45,455 nt of DNA, from the NCBI GenBank assembly GCA_017416425.1, contig JAFQCL010000003.1:1-45455 (forward strand), written 5' to 3'. This document shows positions 14,874 to 23,605 of this stretch, piece after piece. The position numbers and the translations under genes were made by a program. Position 1 is the stretch's first letter, and every line of letters begins with the position of its first letter. Source of the DNA: Clostridia bacterium. Its GTDB lineage: Bacteria; Bacillota; Clostridia; Christensenellales; CAG-138. The notes beneath the pieces were generated by a model. It did no database searches. It was not told where the DNA came from and saw nothing but the letters and a program-made list of their open reading frames with translations.

Positions 14874-16313
14874 TTAATAAGCCTTTGCAAAGTATGTGAG
14901 CTTCTTTGCGGGCTTTCCGCAATGTACGCATACATTCGATATTGGCTCCGCATCAAACGGCATGCATCTTGTGGTCGCACCGCTCTTTGTCTTAATGGCA
15001 TCTTCGCACTCGCGCTCACCGCACCACATAGCACGAACAAAACCATGCTTTACTCCCTCTTGAAGCGCATCAAAGTCATGTGCGTCTAAAGTATTTTCTT
15101 CTCTATAGCTAAGCGCCTTATTGAGCATACTGCTATGTATATCATCAAGGAGCGTTCTTATTGTTACATCAAGGCCGTCCATGGATACGACTAACTTTTC
15201 ATGCGTATCACGTCTTACAAGCACTACCTGATTATTCTCAATATCCTTGGGACCTATTTCAATACGCACCGGTACGCCCTTCATCTCATACTGATTGAAT
15301 TTCCAACCGGCAGATTGATCGCTATCATCCACACGAACCCTTAGACCTGCTGCCTTTAAGCTCGCAAAAAGCTCATCCGCCTTTTCAATAACACCGGGCT
15401 TGTGCTGAGCTATCGGGATAATAATGGCCTGTATCGGCGCGATTTTCGGCGGAAGTATCAGGCCGCGATCATCGCCGTGTACCATTATCACACCGCCTAT
15501 CATACGTGTCGATGTGCCCCATGATGTAGTAAAGCAAGGCTCAAGCTTACCCTCGCGGCTAAGATACTGTATGTCATATGCTTTCGCGAAGTGATCGCCA
15601 AGGTAATGCGATGTGCCCATCTGAAGTGCCTTACCATCCTGCATCATGGCTTCCATGGTATAGGTGGCCACAGCTCCTGCAAATTTTTCCTTATCGCTCT
15701 TTTGACCTACGATAACAGGAATCGCAAGCACATTATAGGCAAATTCACGGTATACCTCAAGCATACGCTCAGTCTCCTCCCGTGCCTCCTCGCTCGTTGC
15801 ATGTGCGGTATGACCCTCCTGCCATAAGAACTCGCTTGTACGAAGGAAAGGTCTTGTGCTCTTTTCCCAGCGTACCACGTTTGCCCACTGATTTATCAAT
15901 ACAGGAAGATCCCTATAGGACTGTATCCACTTACTATACATGGAACAAATTATAGTTTCGCTGGTCGGACGCACGCAAAGGCGCTCGCTAAGCTCTTCAT
16001 CGCCACCATGTGTTACCCAAGCAACTTCAGGCGCAAAGCCCTCGACATGCTCAGCCTCTTTTTTAAGCAGGCTTTCGGGTATGAAAAGCGGAAAATATGC
16101 ATTCTCATGGCCAGTCGCCTTAAAACGAGCATCCATCTCTGACTGAATAAGCTCCCATACGCGATAGCCATAGGGTTTTATCACCATACAGCCCTTTACA
16201 ACGGAATAGTCGATCATATCCGTCTTAAGTATTACGTCCGTATACCACTGAGGAAAGTCCTCAGCACGGGATGCAATATGTGTTACAAACTCTTCGTTCT
16301 TCTTTTTAGCCAT
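14874..16313 (-). CDS. proS: Prolyl-tRNA synthetase, archaeal/eukaryotic-like type
   Basis: The 479-residue class II synthetase charges tRNA-Pro. It starts FVTHIASRAEDFPQWYTDVI and has motif 2 (VRWEKSTRPFLRTSEFLWQEGHTAH) and motif 3 (GLILPPKIAP). It lacks the INS editing domain of bacterial-type ProRS and instead carries the C-terminal extension with metal-binding Cys residues (MWCGERECEDAI, CVHCGKPAKKL) ending in Tyr, so it belongs to the short archaeal/eukaryotic-like class. TAGGAGG lies just before the ATG. The 5' leader is a T-box, so expression should rise when uncharged tRNA-Pro accumulates. Confidence 0.96.
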   Translation of the reverse strand: MAKKKNEEFVTHIASRAEDFPQWYTDVILKTDMIDYSVVKGCMVIKPYGYRVWELIQSEMDARFKATGHENAYFPLFIPESLLKKEAEHVEGFAPEVAWVTHGGDEELSERLCVRPTSETIICSMYSKWIQSYRDLPVLINQWANVVRWEKSTRPFLRTSEFLWQEGHTAHATSEEAREETERMLEVYREFAYNVLAIPVIVGQKSDKEKFAGAVATYTMEAMMQDGKALQMGTSHYLGDHFAKAYDIQYLSREGKLEPCFTTSWGTSTRMIGGVIMVHGDDRGLILPPKIAPIQAIIIPIAQHKPGVIEKADELFASLKAAGLRVRVDDSDQSAGWKFNQYEMKGVPVRIEIGPKDIENNQVVLVRRDTHEKLVVSMDGLDVTIRTLLDDIHSSMLNKALSYREENTLDAHDFDALQEGVKHGFVRAMWCGERECEDAIKTKSGATTRCMPFDAEPISNVCVHCGKPAKKLTYFAKAY

Positions 16314-16342
16314 GTTTCCTCCTAATTATAATTATAAATAAA

Positions 16343-16530
16343 GCCCGCCCTATATAAGGGCAGGCAAATATGCTTGCGGTACCACCTTATTTTGTACTCA
16401 AACGGCTATAACGCTCACCTGCGTTGGATTTTCATCCAAATGCTCCGGGGGTGGGACGCTCACTCTCCGATGTGATCTTGCACCATACACCACTCGCTCT
16501 ATCGGTTTAAAATAAGCTATTACCCCTTCA
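16343..16530 (-). promoter_or_regulatory. T-box leader of proS with terminator
   Basis: Read on the minus strand, the leader has a Stem I base GGGGT/ACCCC (16526-16522 with 16452-16448), an upper stem CCGAT/ATCGG and a GGTGCAAG distal loop. CCC followed by A (16455-16452) sits in the specifier position, matching a proline codon. Downstream are the conserved T-box GGTGGTACCGC (16386-16376 region) and an intrinsic terminator (GCCTGCCC with GGGCGGGC, 16365-16343) ending in TTTATTT. The TGGT bulge fits tRNA with discriminator A. Confidence 0.93.
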
Positions 16531-16540
16531 ACGCAATAAT

Positions 16541-16568
16541 ATCATAACATATTTTTATAACCTGTCAA
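16541..16568 (-). promoter_or_regulatory. Promoter of proS
   Basis: On the minus strand TTGACA (16568-16563) and TATGAT (16546-16541) are 16 nt apart, just before the T-box. The -35 box overlaps the TGA stop of the preceding coiled-coil gene. Confidence 0.6.
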
Positions 16569-17413
16569 TCCCCAAGTACATCATCAATAAGTGCGCTTAA
16601 CTCCTCATCGGTACAGTCCGTCATATGTATTACAGAAGTTTTTTCTATGTCATCTTCTACATTGCTATCGAGCTTTACTTTATTAGTCTGGGCAGGCTCA
16701 TCGTATACATCCTCCGTACTTGGAATGTCTCTTCCCTGCAAGGCATATATGCTCTGCATGAGCTGTGCCGGTGATGAATATTCCTCCGGCGTAACAGCAT
16801 CATTTTTTATAAGCTTTGGCAATGTCTCCTCTGCATAGTCACTGTCACTGTCAGCCTTTATCTCCGATACGTATGCGGCAAACTTTTCAGATGCCTCAAG
16901 CGCATCAAGCGCGGCATTTTCAAGCAGTACATTCAAAGCCTTTATGTTTCGCTTATAATCTTCAAGCGCTATGTTTGCTCCCTCAAGTGTCTCTGATGCC
17001 TTTGCATTTGCACTGCGTATAAGTTCATCCGCCTTATTCCTTGAATCGCTAAGAAGCTCCTGTGATATTGCTTTTGCCTCAGCAAGAAGCTTATCTGCTT
17101 CCTCGCTCGCCAGTTCACGCTCAAGCTCCGCTTCACTCAAAAGCACACTTACCTTTGCTTCGGCTTCTGCAATTATTGCATCCGCTTGCTTTTGTGCGCT
17201 GCTTTCCGCTTCCAAAGCAGCAGTTTTTGCCTCCTGCTCAATGCGCATAGCCGATGCCTGTGCTTCGGTCAATGCGTTTATTATGGCATTTTCCTTTTGC
17301 TTATAAAGTACCAGCTCTGATTGAACTCGCACCAGCTCTTCTTTCAGACTTTCTATCTCCGCAGCTTGCTTGTCGATAAGCTCGCTCATAGCCTTGCCTT
17401 TTTTACCCAGCAC
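16565..17413 (-). CDS. DivIVA-like coiled-coil protein of unknown function
   Basis: Residues 10-175 of this 282-residue protein are a long, Ala/Glu/Lys-rich heptad coiled coil. Patterns such as EQEAKTAALEAESSAQKQADAI and ADKLLAEAKAISQELL are similar to the tail of DivIVA/GpsB-type proteins. The C-terminal 100 residues are acidic and probably disordered. The characteristic N-terminal membrane-binding DivIVA motif is not clear, so the assignment is by pattern only. The start is GTG at 17413, with GGAGG 8 nt upstream. It follows ruvB by 20 nt and probably closes the ruvCAB transcript. A scaffold role in division or chromosome handling would fit the position but is inference. Confidence 0.6.
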   Translation of the reverse strand: MLGKKGKAMSELIDKQAAEIESLKEELVRVQSELVLYKQKENAIINALTEAQASAMRIEQEAKTAALEAESSAQKQADAIIAEAEAKVSVLLSEAELERELASEEADKLLAEAKAISQELLSDSRNKADELIRSANAKASETLEGANIALEDYKRNIKALNVLLENAALDALEASEKFAAYVSEIKADSDSDYAEETLPKLIKNDAVTPEEYSSPAQLMQSIYALQGRDIPSTEDVYDEPAQTNKVKLDSNVEDDIEKTSVIHMTDCTDEELSALIDDVLGD

Positions 17414-17433
17414 CGTACATACCTCCGTTTCAA

Positions 17434-18447
17434 TTATTGATCATACACAGGTGGTGTATATCCCATATGTGAATACCCATTCGGAAGGACGATACGTCCA
17501 CGTGGAGTTCTCGCAATAAAACCAAGCTGCATAAGATATGGTTCATATACATCCTCTACCGTCGTAGCATCTTCTCCTGCAGCAGCAGCAATGGTATCCA
17601 CACCGACTGGCCTTCCTCCAAATTTTTCTATCATGGTAGTTAAAATACGCCTATCCGTAATATCAAGACCCAGTTCATCTATCTCAAGCATAGAAAGACC
17701 ATTTTTAGCAGCTTCAAGGGTTATAATGCCATCACCCTTTATATCCACATAATCCCTTATACGCCTAAGAAGCCTGTTTGCGATGCGCGGCGTGCCTCTT
17801 GAGCGCCTTGCTATCTCAAATGCACCATCATCGTCTATCTCAACATTAAATATCTGAGCGTTTCTTGTTATTATCTCCACAAGCTCCTCGGGGGGATAAG
17901 GCTCAAGCTGCTCTTTTATGCCGAATCTATCTCGAAGCGGTGAAGTTAAAAGCCCCATTCTTGTTGTTGCTCCGACAAGAGTAAACTGCGGCAGCTCTAT
18001 CCTTATGGATTTTGCAGCAGGACCTTTGCCGATTATTATATCAAGTTTAAAGTCCTCCATTGCGGGATAGAGTATCTCCTCAACCTTTGGGTTTAGCCTG
18101 TGTATTTCGTCAATAAACAATACATCGCTTGGAGCAAGCTTTGTAAGTATTGCCGCAAGATCACCCGCATGACCCAGTGACGGCCCGGCGGTTATTCTTA
18201 GATTGCCGTTCATCTCATTTGCGATTATGCCCGCAAGTGTAGTCTTGCCAAGACCGGGAGGTCCGTAAAATAGCGTATGATCAAGAGGCTCTCCTCTTTT
18301 TCGTGCCGCTTCTATGTATATCTTCATATGCTCTTTTACCCTGCTCTGACCTATGTATTCACATAACATCCGAGGGCGAAGCTTTAGCTCCGTAAGTTCA
18401 TCCTCAATTAGCTTTGAAGATGTGATCAATCTTTCATCTATCATCAT
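17434..18447 (-). CDS. ruvB: Holliday junction branch migration helicase RuvB
   Basis: RuvB is the AAA+ motor that, with RuvA, drives branch migration of Holliday junctions. The 337-residue protein has [11 protein letters not shown], Walker [10 protein letters not shown] at 62-70, Walker [10 protein letters not shown] with DEIH at 113-116, sensor 1 [18 protein letters not shown] with the arginine finger region, and the C-terminal winged helix ending [16 protein letters not shown]. Length and motifs are standard. AGGTGA immediately precedes two tandem ATG codons; the second (18444) has the better spacing. ruvA ends 8 nt upstream. Confidence 0.98.
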   Translation of the reverse strand: MMIDERLITSSKLIEDELTELKLRPRMLCEYIGQSRVKEHMKIYIEAARKRGEPLDHTLFYGPPGLGKTTLAGIIANEMNGNLRITAGPSLGHAGDLAAILTKLAPSDVLFIDEIHRLNPKVEEILYPAMEDFKLDIIIGKGPAAKSIRIELPQFTLVGATTRMGLLTSPLRDRFGIKEQLEPYPPEELVEIITRNAQIFNVEIDDDGAFEIARRSRGTPRIANRLLRRIRDYVDIKGDGIITLEAAKNGLSMLEIDELGLDITDRRILTTMIEKFGGRPVGVDTIAAAAGEDATTVEDVYEPYLMQLGFIARTPRGRIVLPNGYSHMGYTPPVYDQ

Positions 18448-18455
18448 TCACCTAC

Positions 18456-19055
18456 CTATCCGCGAGTTGGCATAGCTTTAAGCGCAAGCATGATGAGCTC
18501 TTCAACGGTATCGCACTCACCAATAGCTGCAACCGCTCTGCCCGCTGACACGCCGTCATATCCAAGCGAAATAAGCGCCGCAACTGCCTCCGTTCGCATA
18601 ACATTATTTGCATCTGAGGTTATGTGCATGGGTTCTAGAGTATCACTCGCTGTAGATGAGGTTATAGTTCCCTTTAGTTCAAGAATAAGTCTGGCAGCTG
18701 TTTTTTTACCGATTCCTGATACTTTATCAAATACGCCGGGATTATCCATCAAAACGGCAAGCGCTATATCAGCAGGCGACAGCGTACTAAGCGCACATAA
18801 TGCTGTTTTTGGTCCTATCTTGGACACCGATATGATCTTTCTGAACATCTCACGCTCTTCAACACTATAAAAGCCATACAAAGCCATCGCCTCCTGAGAT
18901 ATCTGAAAATGCGTATAAAGCCTGCATACTTCGCCTATATTTATCCGCTTTAGCGTATTATCGCTGCATATAAGCACAAAGCCCAAACCGTTTGCTTCGA
19001 TTATGGCGCGATCAGTTTCTATACTATCTACCCTTCCACAAATAAATGAAAACAT
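18456..19055 (-). CDS. ruvA: Holliday junction-binding protein RuvA
   Basis: RuvA binds four-way junctions as a tetramer and loads RuvB. The 199-residue protein has the N-terminal OB fold (MFSFICGRVDSIETDRAII), the helix-hairpin-helix domain (ISVSKIGPKTALCALS and FDKVSGIGKKTAARLILEL), a short acidic linker, and the C-terminal RuvB-binding domain (MRTEAVAALISLGYDGVSAGRAV). The gene lies between ruvC (21 nt) and ruvB (8 nt), giving the usual ruvCAB order. Confidence 0.97.
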   Translation of the reverse strand: MFSFICGRVDSIETDRAIIEANGLGFVLICSDNTLKRINIGEVCRLYTHFQISQEAMALYGFYSVEEREMFRKIISVSKIGPKTALCALSTLSPADIALAVLMDNPGVFDKVSGIGKKTAARLILELKGTITSSTASDTLEPMHITSDANNVMRTEAVAALISLGYDGVSAGRAVAAIGECDTVEELIMLALKAMPTRG

Positions 19056-19076
19056 AATTCACCCTTTAAAAATTAT

Positions 19077-19574
19077 TTATTTTATCAAGAAGCTTTCGGA
19101 TGCTGGACCAGTAGTATTTCCATGACAAAGTGCAACTGCTAAGGCATCCGCCGCATCATCGGGCTTTGGAATGTGCTTTAAGCCAAGAAGAAGCTTTACC
19201 ATCTCCTGAACCTGTTGCTTATCACAATGCCCATCGCCCGTTACGGCAAGCTTTATTTGCATGGGCGTGTACTCAAAAAGCCTCACCTTCGCCTGCTGCG
19301 CCGCTAAAAGCGCAACGCCTCTTCCCGCACTGGTCTTTATAGCTGTCTTAGCGTTTTTGCTAAAAAACAGCTCTTCAAAGGCTATTTCATTCGGTCGATA
19401 TGTTGAGATCAACTGCTGCATACCAAGATACAATCTTTCAAGTCTTTCAGGAAACAACATTGAAGGCGTCGTCTCAATGATACCATAATCGATTACACGC
19501 GTATTATTAAGTTCAGCATCGATCACACCGTAGCCCAGTATGGCATAGCCCGGGTCTATTCCAAGAACTATCAA
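19077..19574 (-). CDS. ruvC: Holliday junction resolvase RuvC
   Basis: RuvC cuts Holliday junctions symmetrically. The four catalytic acids are visible: Asp7 in GIDPGY, Glu67 in IAFEELFF, and the pair Asp140/Asp143 in KPDDAADALAVALCH. Length, 165 residues, is normal. The start is a TTG at 19574 with GGAG 9 nt upstream; no ATG is available in frame before the catalytic Asp. A good sigma-A promoter (19598-19626) lies directly upstream, so the ruvCAB-coiled-coil run begins here. Confidence 0.96.
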   Translation of the reverse strand: MIVLGIDPGYAILGYGVIDAELNNTRVIDYGIIETTPSMLFPERLERLYLGMQQLISTYRPNEIAFEELFFSKNAKTAIKTSAGRGVALLAAQQAKVRLFEYTPMQIKLAVTGDGHCDKQQVQEMVKLLLGLKHIPKPDDAADALAVALCHGNTTGPASESFLIK

Positions 19575-19597
19575 AATTATTACTCCAATTTTTATTC

Positions 19598-19626
19598 ATT
19601 ATATCACAAAAAACAGCCTTATACAA
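19598..19626 (-). promoter_or_regulatory. Sigma-A promoter of ruvCAB
   Basis: On the minus strand TTGTAT (19626-19621), a 17-nt spacer and a perfect TATAAT (19603-19598) lie 23 nt before the TTG start of ruvC. No SOS box was recognised nearby. Confidence 0.7.
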
Positions 19627-19683
19627 GAACAACGATTTGTTTATGATACAGTTAAAAAGGTTATTTAACATTACATAACACAG

Positions 19684-21453
19684 TTAGTCTAAAGAAAACA
19701 CAATTAGTTTACAAAGGCCTCCACCGCCTAAAGAACCGGAATGCATTTTAAAGTCAAACACAGAAAAATCTATTGTAAGCAATAGCTCTAGCATTTGTTT
19801 TTCACTGAATACATATGTTATTCTATTCTGCTCATCGTCTGCAAATGCAAGGTCACGCCAAGGGGCACCCTCATAAAAATCGGTCGTATCTACAATAGCT
19901 TTTACAAAGGCAATAGAAATTGTATCACAGCTCTTTGTAGTCATAAGATATTCACACGCTATAAGATCCGCCCTATATATTTCTCCATCATTTGATGTAT
20001 GATGCATGGCATCCTCATAAATTACATAGCGCATGTACATGCGGTTTATGTCGCCCTTAATGCTGCTAATATCTATTACTTCATTTGTTATTTTTATTGG
20101 GTTGGTTAATACATCATCGCCATTTGTCATTCTCTCCTGCAAAAGTTCATTTGGCGTACAAGCATTGAATCTAAGCCTGCACCAAAACAGGCCGCTTTCA
20201 TTTAAAACACCTGTTTCCCTGTCATCAGGTCTAAGACAGTACGAAATTCCGCCTGGTTTGTCATCATAAACCACGCTATATCGACTATGATCCAAAAGCT
20301 CATAAGGATCTAATTCTACTATACCATTATAAAGCATGGCGCCAACCACATGCTTATGCAACATATCGTATTCATCAAGATTATCGACCAAACTTTCAGC
20401 AAACTCGATAGGGTCAGTATGCGTACCTGAAACGGTGACCGGTAATGTGGTACATGCAAATACCAGCAAGAATGAAAGTATGGATATAAATAAATTTTTA
20501 GGTATGCTCTTACGTTTAAAATTTACGATCGAGCTTACTCTGGATTTCAGAGACTTTCTATTGAGAAGTTGTGCGGCATAATGCATTTCTTTTTGAGCAA
20601 ACATGGATGACATCACAATAAGTGTATTGCCGTATGCCTTACGATCATATATTGGAGAGCGAATTATAGCCGCAGCATCAGCCGATATCTCCATATCCTC
20701 GCGGAGAATGCCCTCCATCATCCATATCATAGGATTGAACCAATGTAAGATTCGCACTAGCGAGTATATATGAAGCAAAAATAGATCATGATGCATGTAG
20801 TGCGCAAGCTCATGGCGTATGGCGAATCTTATTTGATCATCAGTGCAGCCCAAAAGCGCTGATGATATCAGAATCCTTGGTTTTAATACTCCGCTTAACA
20901 AAATAAGATCATCGTTAAAATTCCAATATGCTTCGCAACGTATTTTTAATTTTTTACATTCCTCAGATAATATTGTAAGTATTCTATTGTTATCACAGAG
21001 AGCAATATTTAGATTGCGCCGATGTCTTTTGTAACCGACATAATATACTACAGCGCTTACAATTACACCTCCGACCCATATTATAAAGAGCACCGTATTA
21101 AGGGTAAGTACAATTACTCCAACTTGTGCATCTTCATGCAGAAATGACTCTGAATCTATATCTTTTTCCGTTTCATCGTTATAATACAGCTCACCCTGTA
21201 TACTTAAATGCGCTTTATTTTTTATATCATCAATACTTATTATTATTTGACTGTCTTCACCAATTAGATTAAAGACGCTAAACTGCCATGAAAATGTGAT
21301 CGGAAGCAAAAGCCGCACGATAATAATAGTCCAAAGTATCATGCGCCAGTATATATAAGTTTTCTTCAGAAGTTTGCGTAGCAACAGCACCATGCCGATA
21401 AACATGGTGCTGATAATGGAAACAAATAACACCCCACCGATTAAATTCATCAT
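19684..21453 (-). CDS. BlaR1/MecR1-like M56 membrane metalloprotease with an atypical sensor domain
   Basis: The N-terminal 340 residues match the BlaR1/M56 module: membrane segments near residues 6-28, 37-57 and 113-138, the zinc-protease motif HELAH at 214-218 with a downstream EDMEISADA acid, and a fourth segment near 323-340. In BlaR1 this protease inactivates the repressor BlaI after a signal is sensed. The C-terminal 245 residues should be outside the cell, but lack the SxxK, SxN and KTG motifs of the beta-lactam-binding sensor, so the signal is unknown. Start: ATG at 21453 with GGAGG 5 nt upstream; a TTG four codons earlier is less likely. It follows the blaI-like gene by 17 nt. Confidence 0.85.
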   Translation of the reverse strand: MMNLIGGVLFVSIISTMFIGMVLLLRKLLKKTYIYWRMILWTIIIVRLLLPITFSWQFSVFNLIGEDSQIIISIDDIKNKAHLSIQGELYYNDETEKDIDSESFLHEDAQVGVIVLTLNTVLFIIWVGGVIVSAVVYYVGYKRHRRNLNIALCDNNRILTILSEECKKLKIRCEAYWNFNDDLILLSGVLKPRILISSALLGCTDDQIRFAIRHELAHYMHHDLFLLHIYSLVRILHWFNPMIWMMEGILREDMEISADAAAIIRSPIYDRKAYGNTLIVMSSMFAQKEMHYAAQLLNRKSLKSRVSSIVNFKRKSIPKNLFISILSFLLVFACTTLPVTVSGTHTDPIEFAESLVDNLDEYDMLHKHVVGAMLYNGIVELDPYELLDHSRYSVVYDDKPGGISYCLRPDDRETGVLNESGLFWCRLRFNACTPNELLQERMTNGDDVLTNPIKITNEVIDISSIKGDINRMYMRYVIYEDAMHHTSNDGEIYRADLIACEYLMTTKSCDTISIAFVKAIVDTTDFYEGAPWRDLAFADDEQNRITYVFSEKQMLELLLTIDFSVFDFKMHSGSLGGGGLCKLIVFSLD

Positions 21454-21470
21454 GGGAGCCTCCAAAAATC

Positions 21471-21836
21471 TTATTTTCCAATACCCTCAAGAAGCGACTT
21501 TAAGTCGTCAATATCTTCTTGGCTCAGCTCATGACTGTCTATAAAGCTGACCATCATATTCTTCACAGAACCGTCAAACATCTTATTGATTGCCGTTCTT
21601 ACAACCTCGATTCTTGTCTTCTCAAAGGATACTGCTGCCGAATAGAGATTTACAGATTCACCTTTCGCGATCTTTACCAAGCCCTTATCGTGCAGTCTTG
21701 AAAGAAATGTTCTGATAGTATTATCGGCCCAAGGCTCAATAAGTTTCGCGCGCCTTATCACCTCAGCGGCGCTAAGCGGCGACTCGTCCCATAGGATGTC
21801 CATAATAATACGCTCGCTATCCGTGATATTTTTCAT
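21471..21836 (-). CDS. BlaI/MecI/CopY-family transcriptional repressor
   Basis: This 121-residue protein has the N-terminal winged helix of the family (LTDSERIIMDILWDESPLSAAEVIRR, then the recognition helix DNTIRTFLSRLHDKGLV) and a C-terminal helical dimerisation region. Family members bind palindromic TACA-TGTA-type operators and are cut or released when a BlaR1-type protease is activated. Its promoter carries a matching palindrome at 21848-21862, so it represses itself and the following BlaR1-like gene. A strong GGAGG site precedes the ATG. No beta-lactamase or copper exporter gene is nearby, so the regulon lies elsewhere. Confidence 0.93.
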   Translation of the reverse strand: MKNITDSERIIMDILWDESPLSAAEVIRRAKLIEPWADNTIRTFLSRLHDKGLVKIAKGESVNLYSAAVSFEKTRIEVVRTAINKMFDGSVKNMMVSFIDSHELSQEDIDDLKSLLEGIGK

Positions 21837-21847
21837 TCTTTTCCTCC

Positions 21848-21862
21848 ACTACATATAGTAGT
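21848..21862. promoter_or_regulatory. Palindromic operator of the BlaI-like repressor
   Basis: ACTAC and GTAGT arms flank a 5-nt AT centre. The site resembles BlaI/MecI operators (TAC...GTA core) and lies immediately downstream of the -10 box, over the expected start point of transcription. Confidence 0.7.
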
Positions 21863-21865
21863 TTG

Positions 21866-21894
21866 ATTCTACCACCTTTTTTTACCCAAGTCAA
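21866..21894 (-). promoter_or_regulatory. Sigma-A promoter of the blaI-blaR-like operon
   Basis: On the minus strand TTGACT (21894-21889), a 17-nt spacer and TAGAAT (21871-21866) lie 30 nt before the repressor ATG. Confidence 0.75.
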
Positions 21895-21908
21895 TCACAT
21901 CTTAATTT

Positions 21909-22511
21909 TTATTTCAAACCTTCCCTATTCAAAAGTTCAAGTATACCATTAAGAGCACTGTAGCGATGGCTTACTTTATTTTTTACATCAGATGGTATCT
22001 CAGCAAAGCTCATATTCAAAGGCTCGTATAAAAAGAGCGGATCATAGCCAAAGCCATTTTCTCCCTGTTTTTCAAAAAGCAGTCGTCCCTCAACATAGCC
22101 CGTATAATTGAGTTCAGGAGCATTTTTTCTGACTACCGTGATAGCACACGCAAACCTACAGGTGCGATTATCCATTTGAACATCTTTCATAACAGCTAAA
22201 AGCTTCCTATTATTAGCCTCGTCATCATGCTCAAGGCCGGCAAATCGTGCGCTATATACGCCCGGTGCTCCATTTAAAGCATCCACGATAAGACCGCTGT
22301 CATCCGAAAGTACTGCGTCTGCAAATGGAGCAGCAGCAAAAACTTCTCTGGCCTTTTTTTGAGCGTTTTCTTCAAACGTAGCACCATCCTCAATTACATC
22401 GATATCAAGGCCTGCTTCCTTAAGAGAAATTATTTCATCAAAATGATCAGAGAGAATTTCTTTTATCTCTCTGACCTTATTCTTGTTATTAGATGCTATT
22501 ATAAGCTTCAC
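21909..22511 (-). CDS. rdgB: XTP/dITP pyrophosphatase (RdgB/HAM1)
   Basis: The enzyme removes non-canonical purine nucleoside triphosphates (XTP, dITP) from the pool. The 200-residue protein has the family motifs IIASNNKNKVREI at the N terminus, FEENAQKKA, VLSDDSGLIVDALNGAPGVYSARFAG, and GENGFGYDPLFLYE, and ends with the conserved KVSHRYSALN. The start is GTG at 22511, with GGAAGG upstream. It lies 60 nt after the GerMN lipoprotein gene on the same strand. Confidence 0.96.
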   Translation of the reverse strand: MKLIIASNNKNKVREIKEILSDHFDEIISLKEAGLDIDVIEDGATFEENAQKKAREVFAAAPFADAVLSDDSGLIVDALNGAPGVYSARFAGLEHDDEANNRKLLAVMKDVQMDNRTCRFACAITVVRKNAPELNYTGYVEGRLLFEKQGENGFGYDPLFLYEPLNMSFAEIPSDVKNKVSHRYSALNGILELLNREGLK

Positions 22512-22571
22512 ACGAATAACCTTCCGTACATAATTAATATCATTTTAATTATATCATGTTTTGAGCATCTT

Positions 22572-23540
22572 TCAATAGCCAAATTCATTAGCAAATACAG
22601 GCATGGGCAAGACAGTATCATCCGAAAAATAGGTCACGCCGTCTACCATCAATATAAGCTCTGATATTGCCTCAAAGCTTGACGCAGTTAAAAATAGAGT
22701 TTCATATGCTGCAAGTGCCAGTCCATCATAATGCGCCATCTCTAAAAATTCGCTGCTTAGGTTAACAATCGCACTACTGCCCTCAATCCTCGCATCGATC
22801 AACCTTGTTCCTTCAGGGAAACAGCACCTTATCCCCGGTAGATCGACCCCATTGACCATTATATCGACCGCATCTCTAAAGCCCATTCCTTGTTTCCCAT
22901 ATATCGTTATCGGGATATTTATACTTCCGCCTCCATTTGTAAAATAAACCTCGTGTGCCGAATAACCATCACCAGATATGGTCTCAGCCTCATTAAGCAT
23001 AACGTTTAGCGGTATATACATGCTGTTTTGTGGCAAAACGGTGCCATTTTTAAGATCATCAGTTTTGCCGTTAACATACATGGATACATTATTTATTGTT
23101 GGGAACTCAAGAAGCGTATTTACAACGGCAGTAACCATCATCATTTCCTCTTCCGCCGATTCAAAATCACCAATACCGCTTATATCTACAGTCGCACTGC
23201 CAGTTTCCGCTATTCGAAGGCTTATCTGCGCACCCTCAGGTATAGGAGCTATGAGTCCCTGTGACGCAAGAGCTGTCGAATTATATCCGCTATCAATTAA
23301 ATACGATAGTGCAGCCTTTCCTATACCTTCCTCCCAAGGTATCATGCGCATAACGGGCACTATATAGCCTTCATCGCAGCCAAGGTATATAACAGTTCTT
23401 CTAAGACCGGTATCCGCTGACGTTTGATCAGTAGGTACATTGTTAAAATCGTCTAAAGGATCCGGAGCCTGCTCTGTAGCACAGGCAAATAAAGATAAAA
23501 TCAACATAGATGCCGTAAGTATGATCAACCATCTTTTCAT
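22572..23540 (-). CDS. Lipoprotein with two GerMN domains
   Basis: An N-terminal lipoprotein signal (hydrophobic run, then LSLFAC with the lipidated Cys19) shows that the mature protein is anchored outside the membrane. Two GerMN domains follow, at about residues 55-165 and 190-315, recognised from repeated patterns such as AALSYLIDSGYNSTAL...IPEGAQISLRI and VDISGIGDFESAEEEMMMVTAVVNTLLEF. GerM acts in sporulation and germination of Bacillus by an unknown mechanism; the domain also occurs in other envelope proteins. Its ribosome site GGAGGT can pair with an upstream ACCTCC (23549-23588). rqcH precedes it by 65 nt. Confidence 0.85.
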   Translation of the reverse strand: MKRWLIILTASMLILSLFACATEQAPDPLDDFNNVPTDQTSADTGLRRTVIYLGCDEGYIVPVMRMIPWEEGIGKAALSYLIDSGYNSTALASQGLIAPIPEGAQISLRIAETGSATVDISGIGDFESAEEEMMMVTAVVNTLLEFPTINNVSMYVNGKTDDLKNGTVLPQNSMYIPLNVMLNEAETISGDGYSAHEVYFTNGGGSINIPITIYGKQGMGFRDAVDIMVNGVDLPGIRCCFPEGTRLIDARIEGSSAIVNLSSEFLEMAHYDGLALAAYETLFLTASSFEAISELILMVDGVTYFSDDTVLPMPVFANEFGY

Positions 23541-23548
23541 GAAAAAAA

Positions 23549-23588
23549 ACCTCCGATTGCTTATACAAAAATGTATTCACAGGGAGGT
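23549..23588 (-). promoter_or_regulatory. Hairpin sequestering the ribosome site of the GerMN lipoprotein gene
   Basis: On the minus strand ACCTCC (23588-23583) pairs with GGAGGT (23554-23549), followed by eight T residues and then the ATG 9 nt after GGAGG. An inner ATAC/GTAT pairing shortens the loop. The structure could be the rqcH terminator, a translational switch, or both. Confidence 0.5.
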
Positions 23589-23605
23589 CTATTAATACAC
23601 ATTTT

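Noticed and set aside
16565..17413. Membrane or phage tail protein
   Set aside because: There is no hydrophobic segment; the composition is a coiled coil with an acidic tail, and the neighbours are ruv genes.
19684..21836. A beta-lactam resistance system (blaR1-blaI-blaZ)
   Set aside because: No beta-lactamase or PBP2a gene is adjacent and the sensor domain lacks penicillin-binding motifs.
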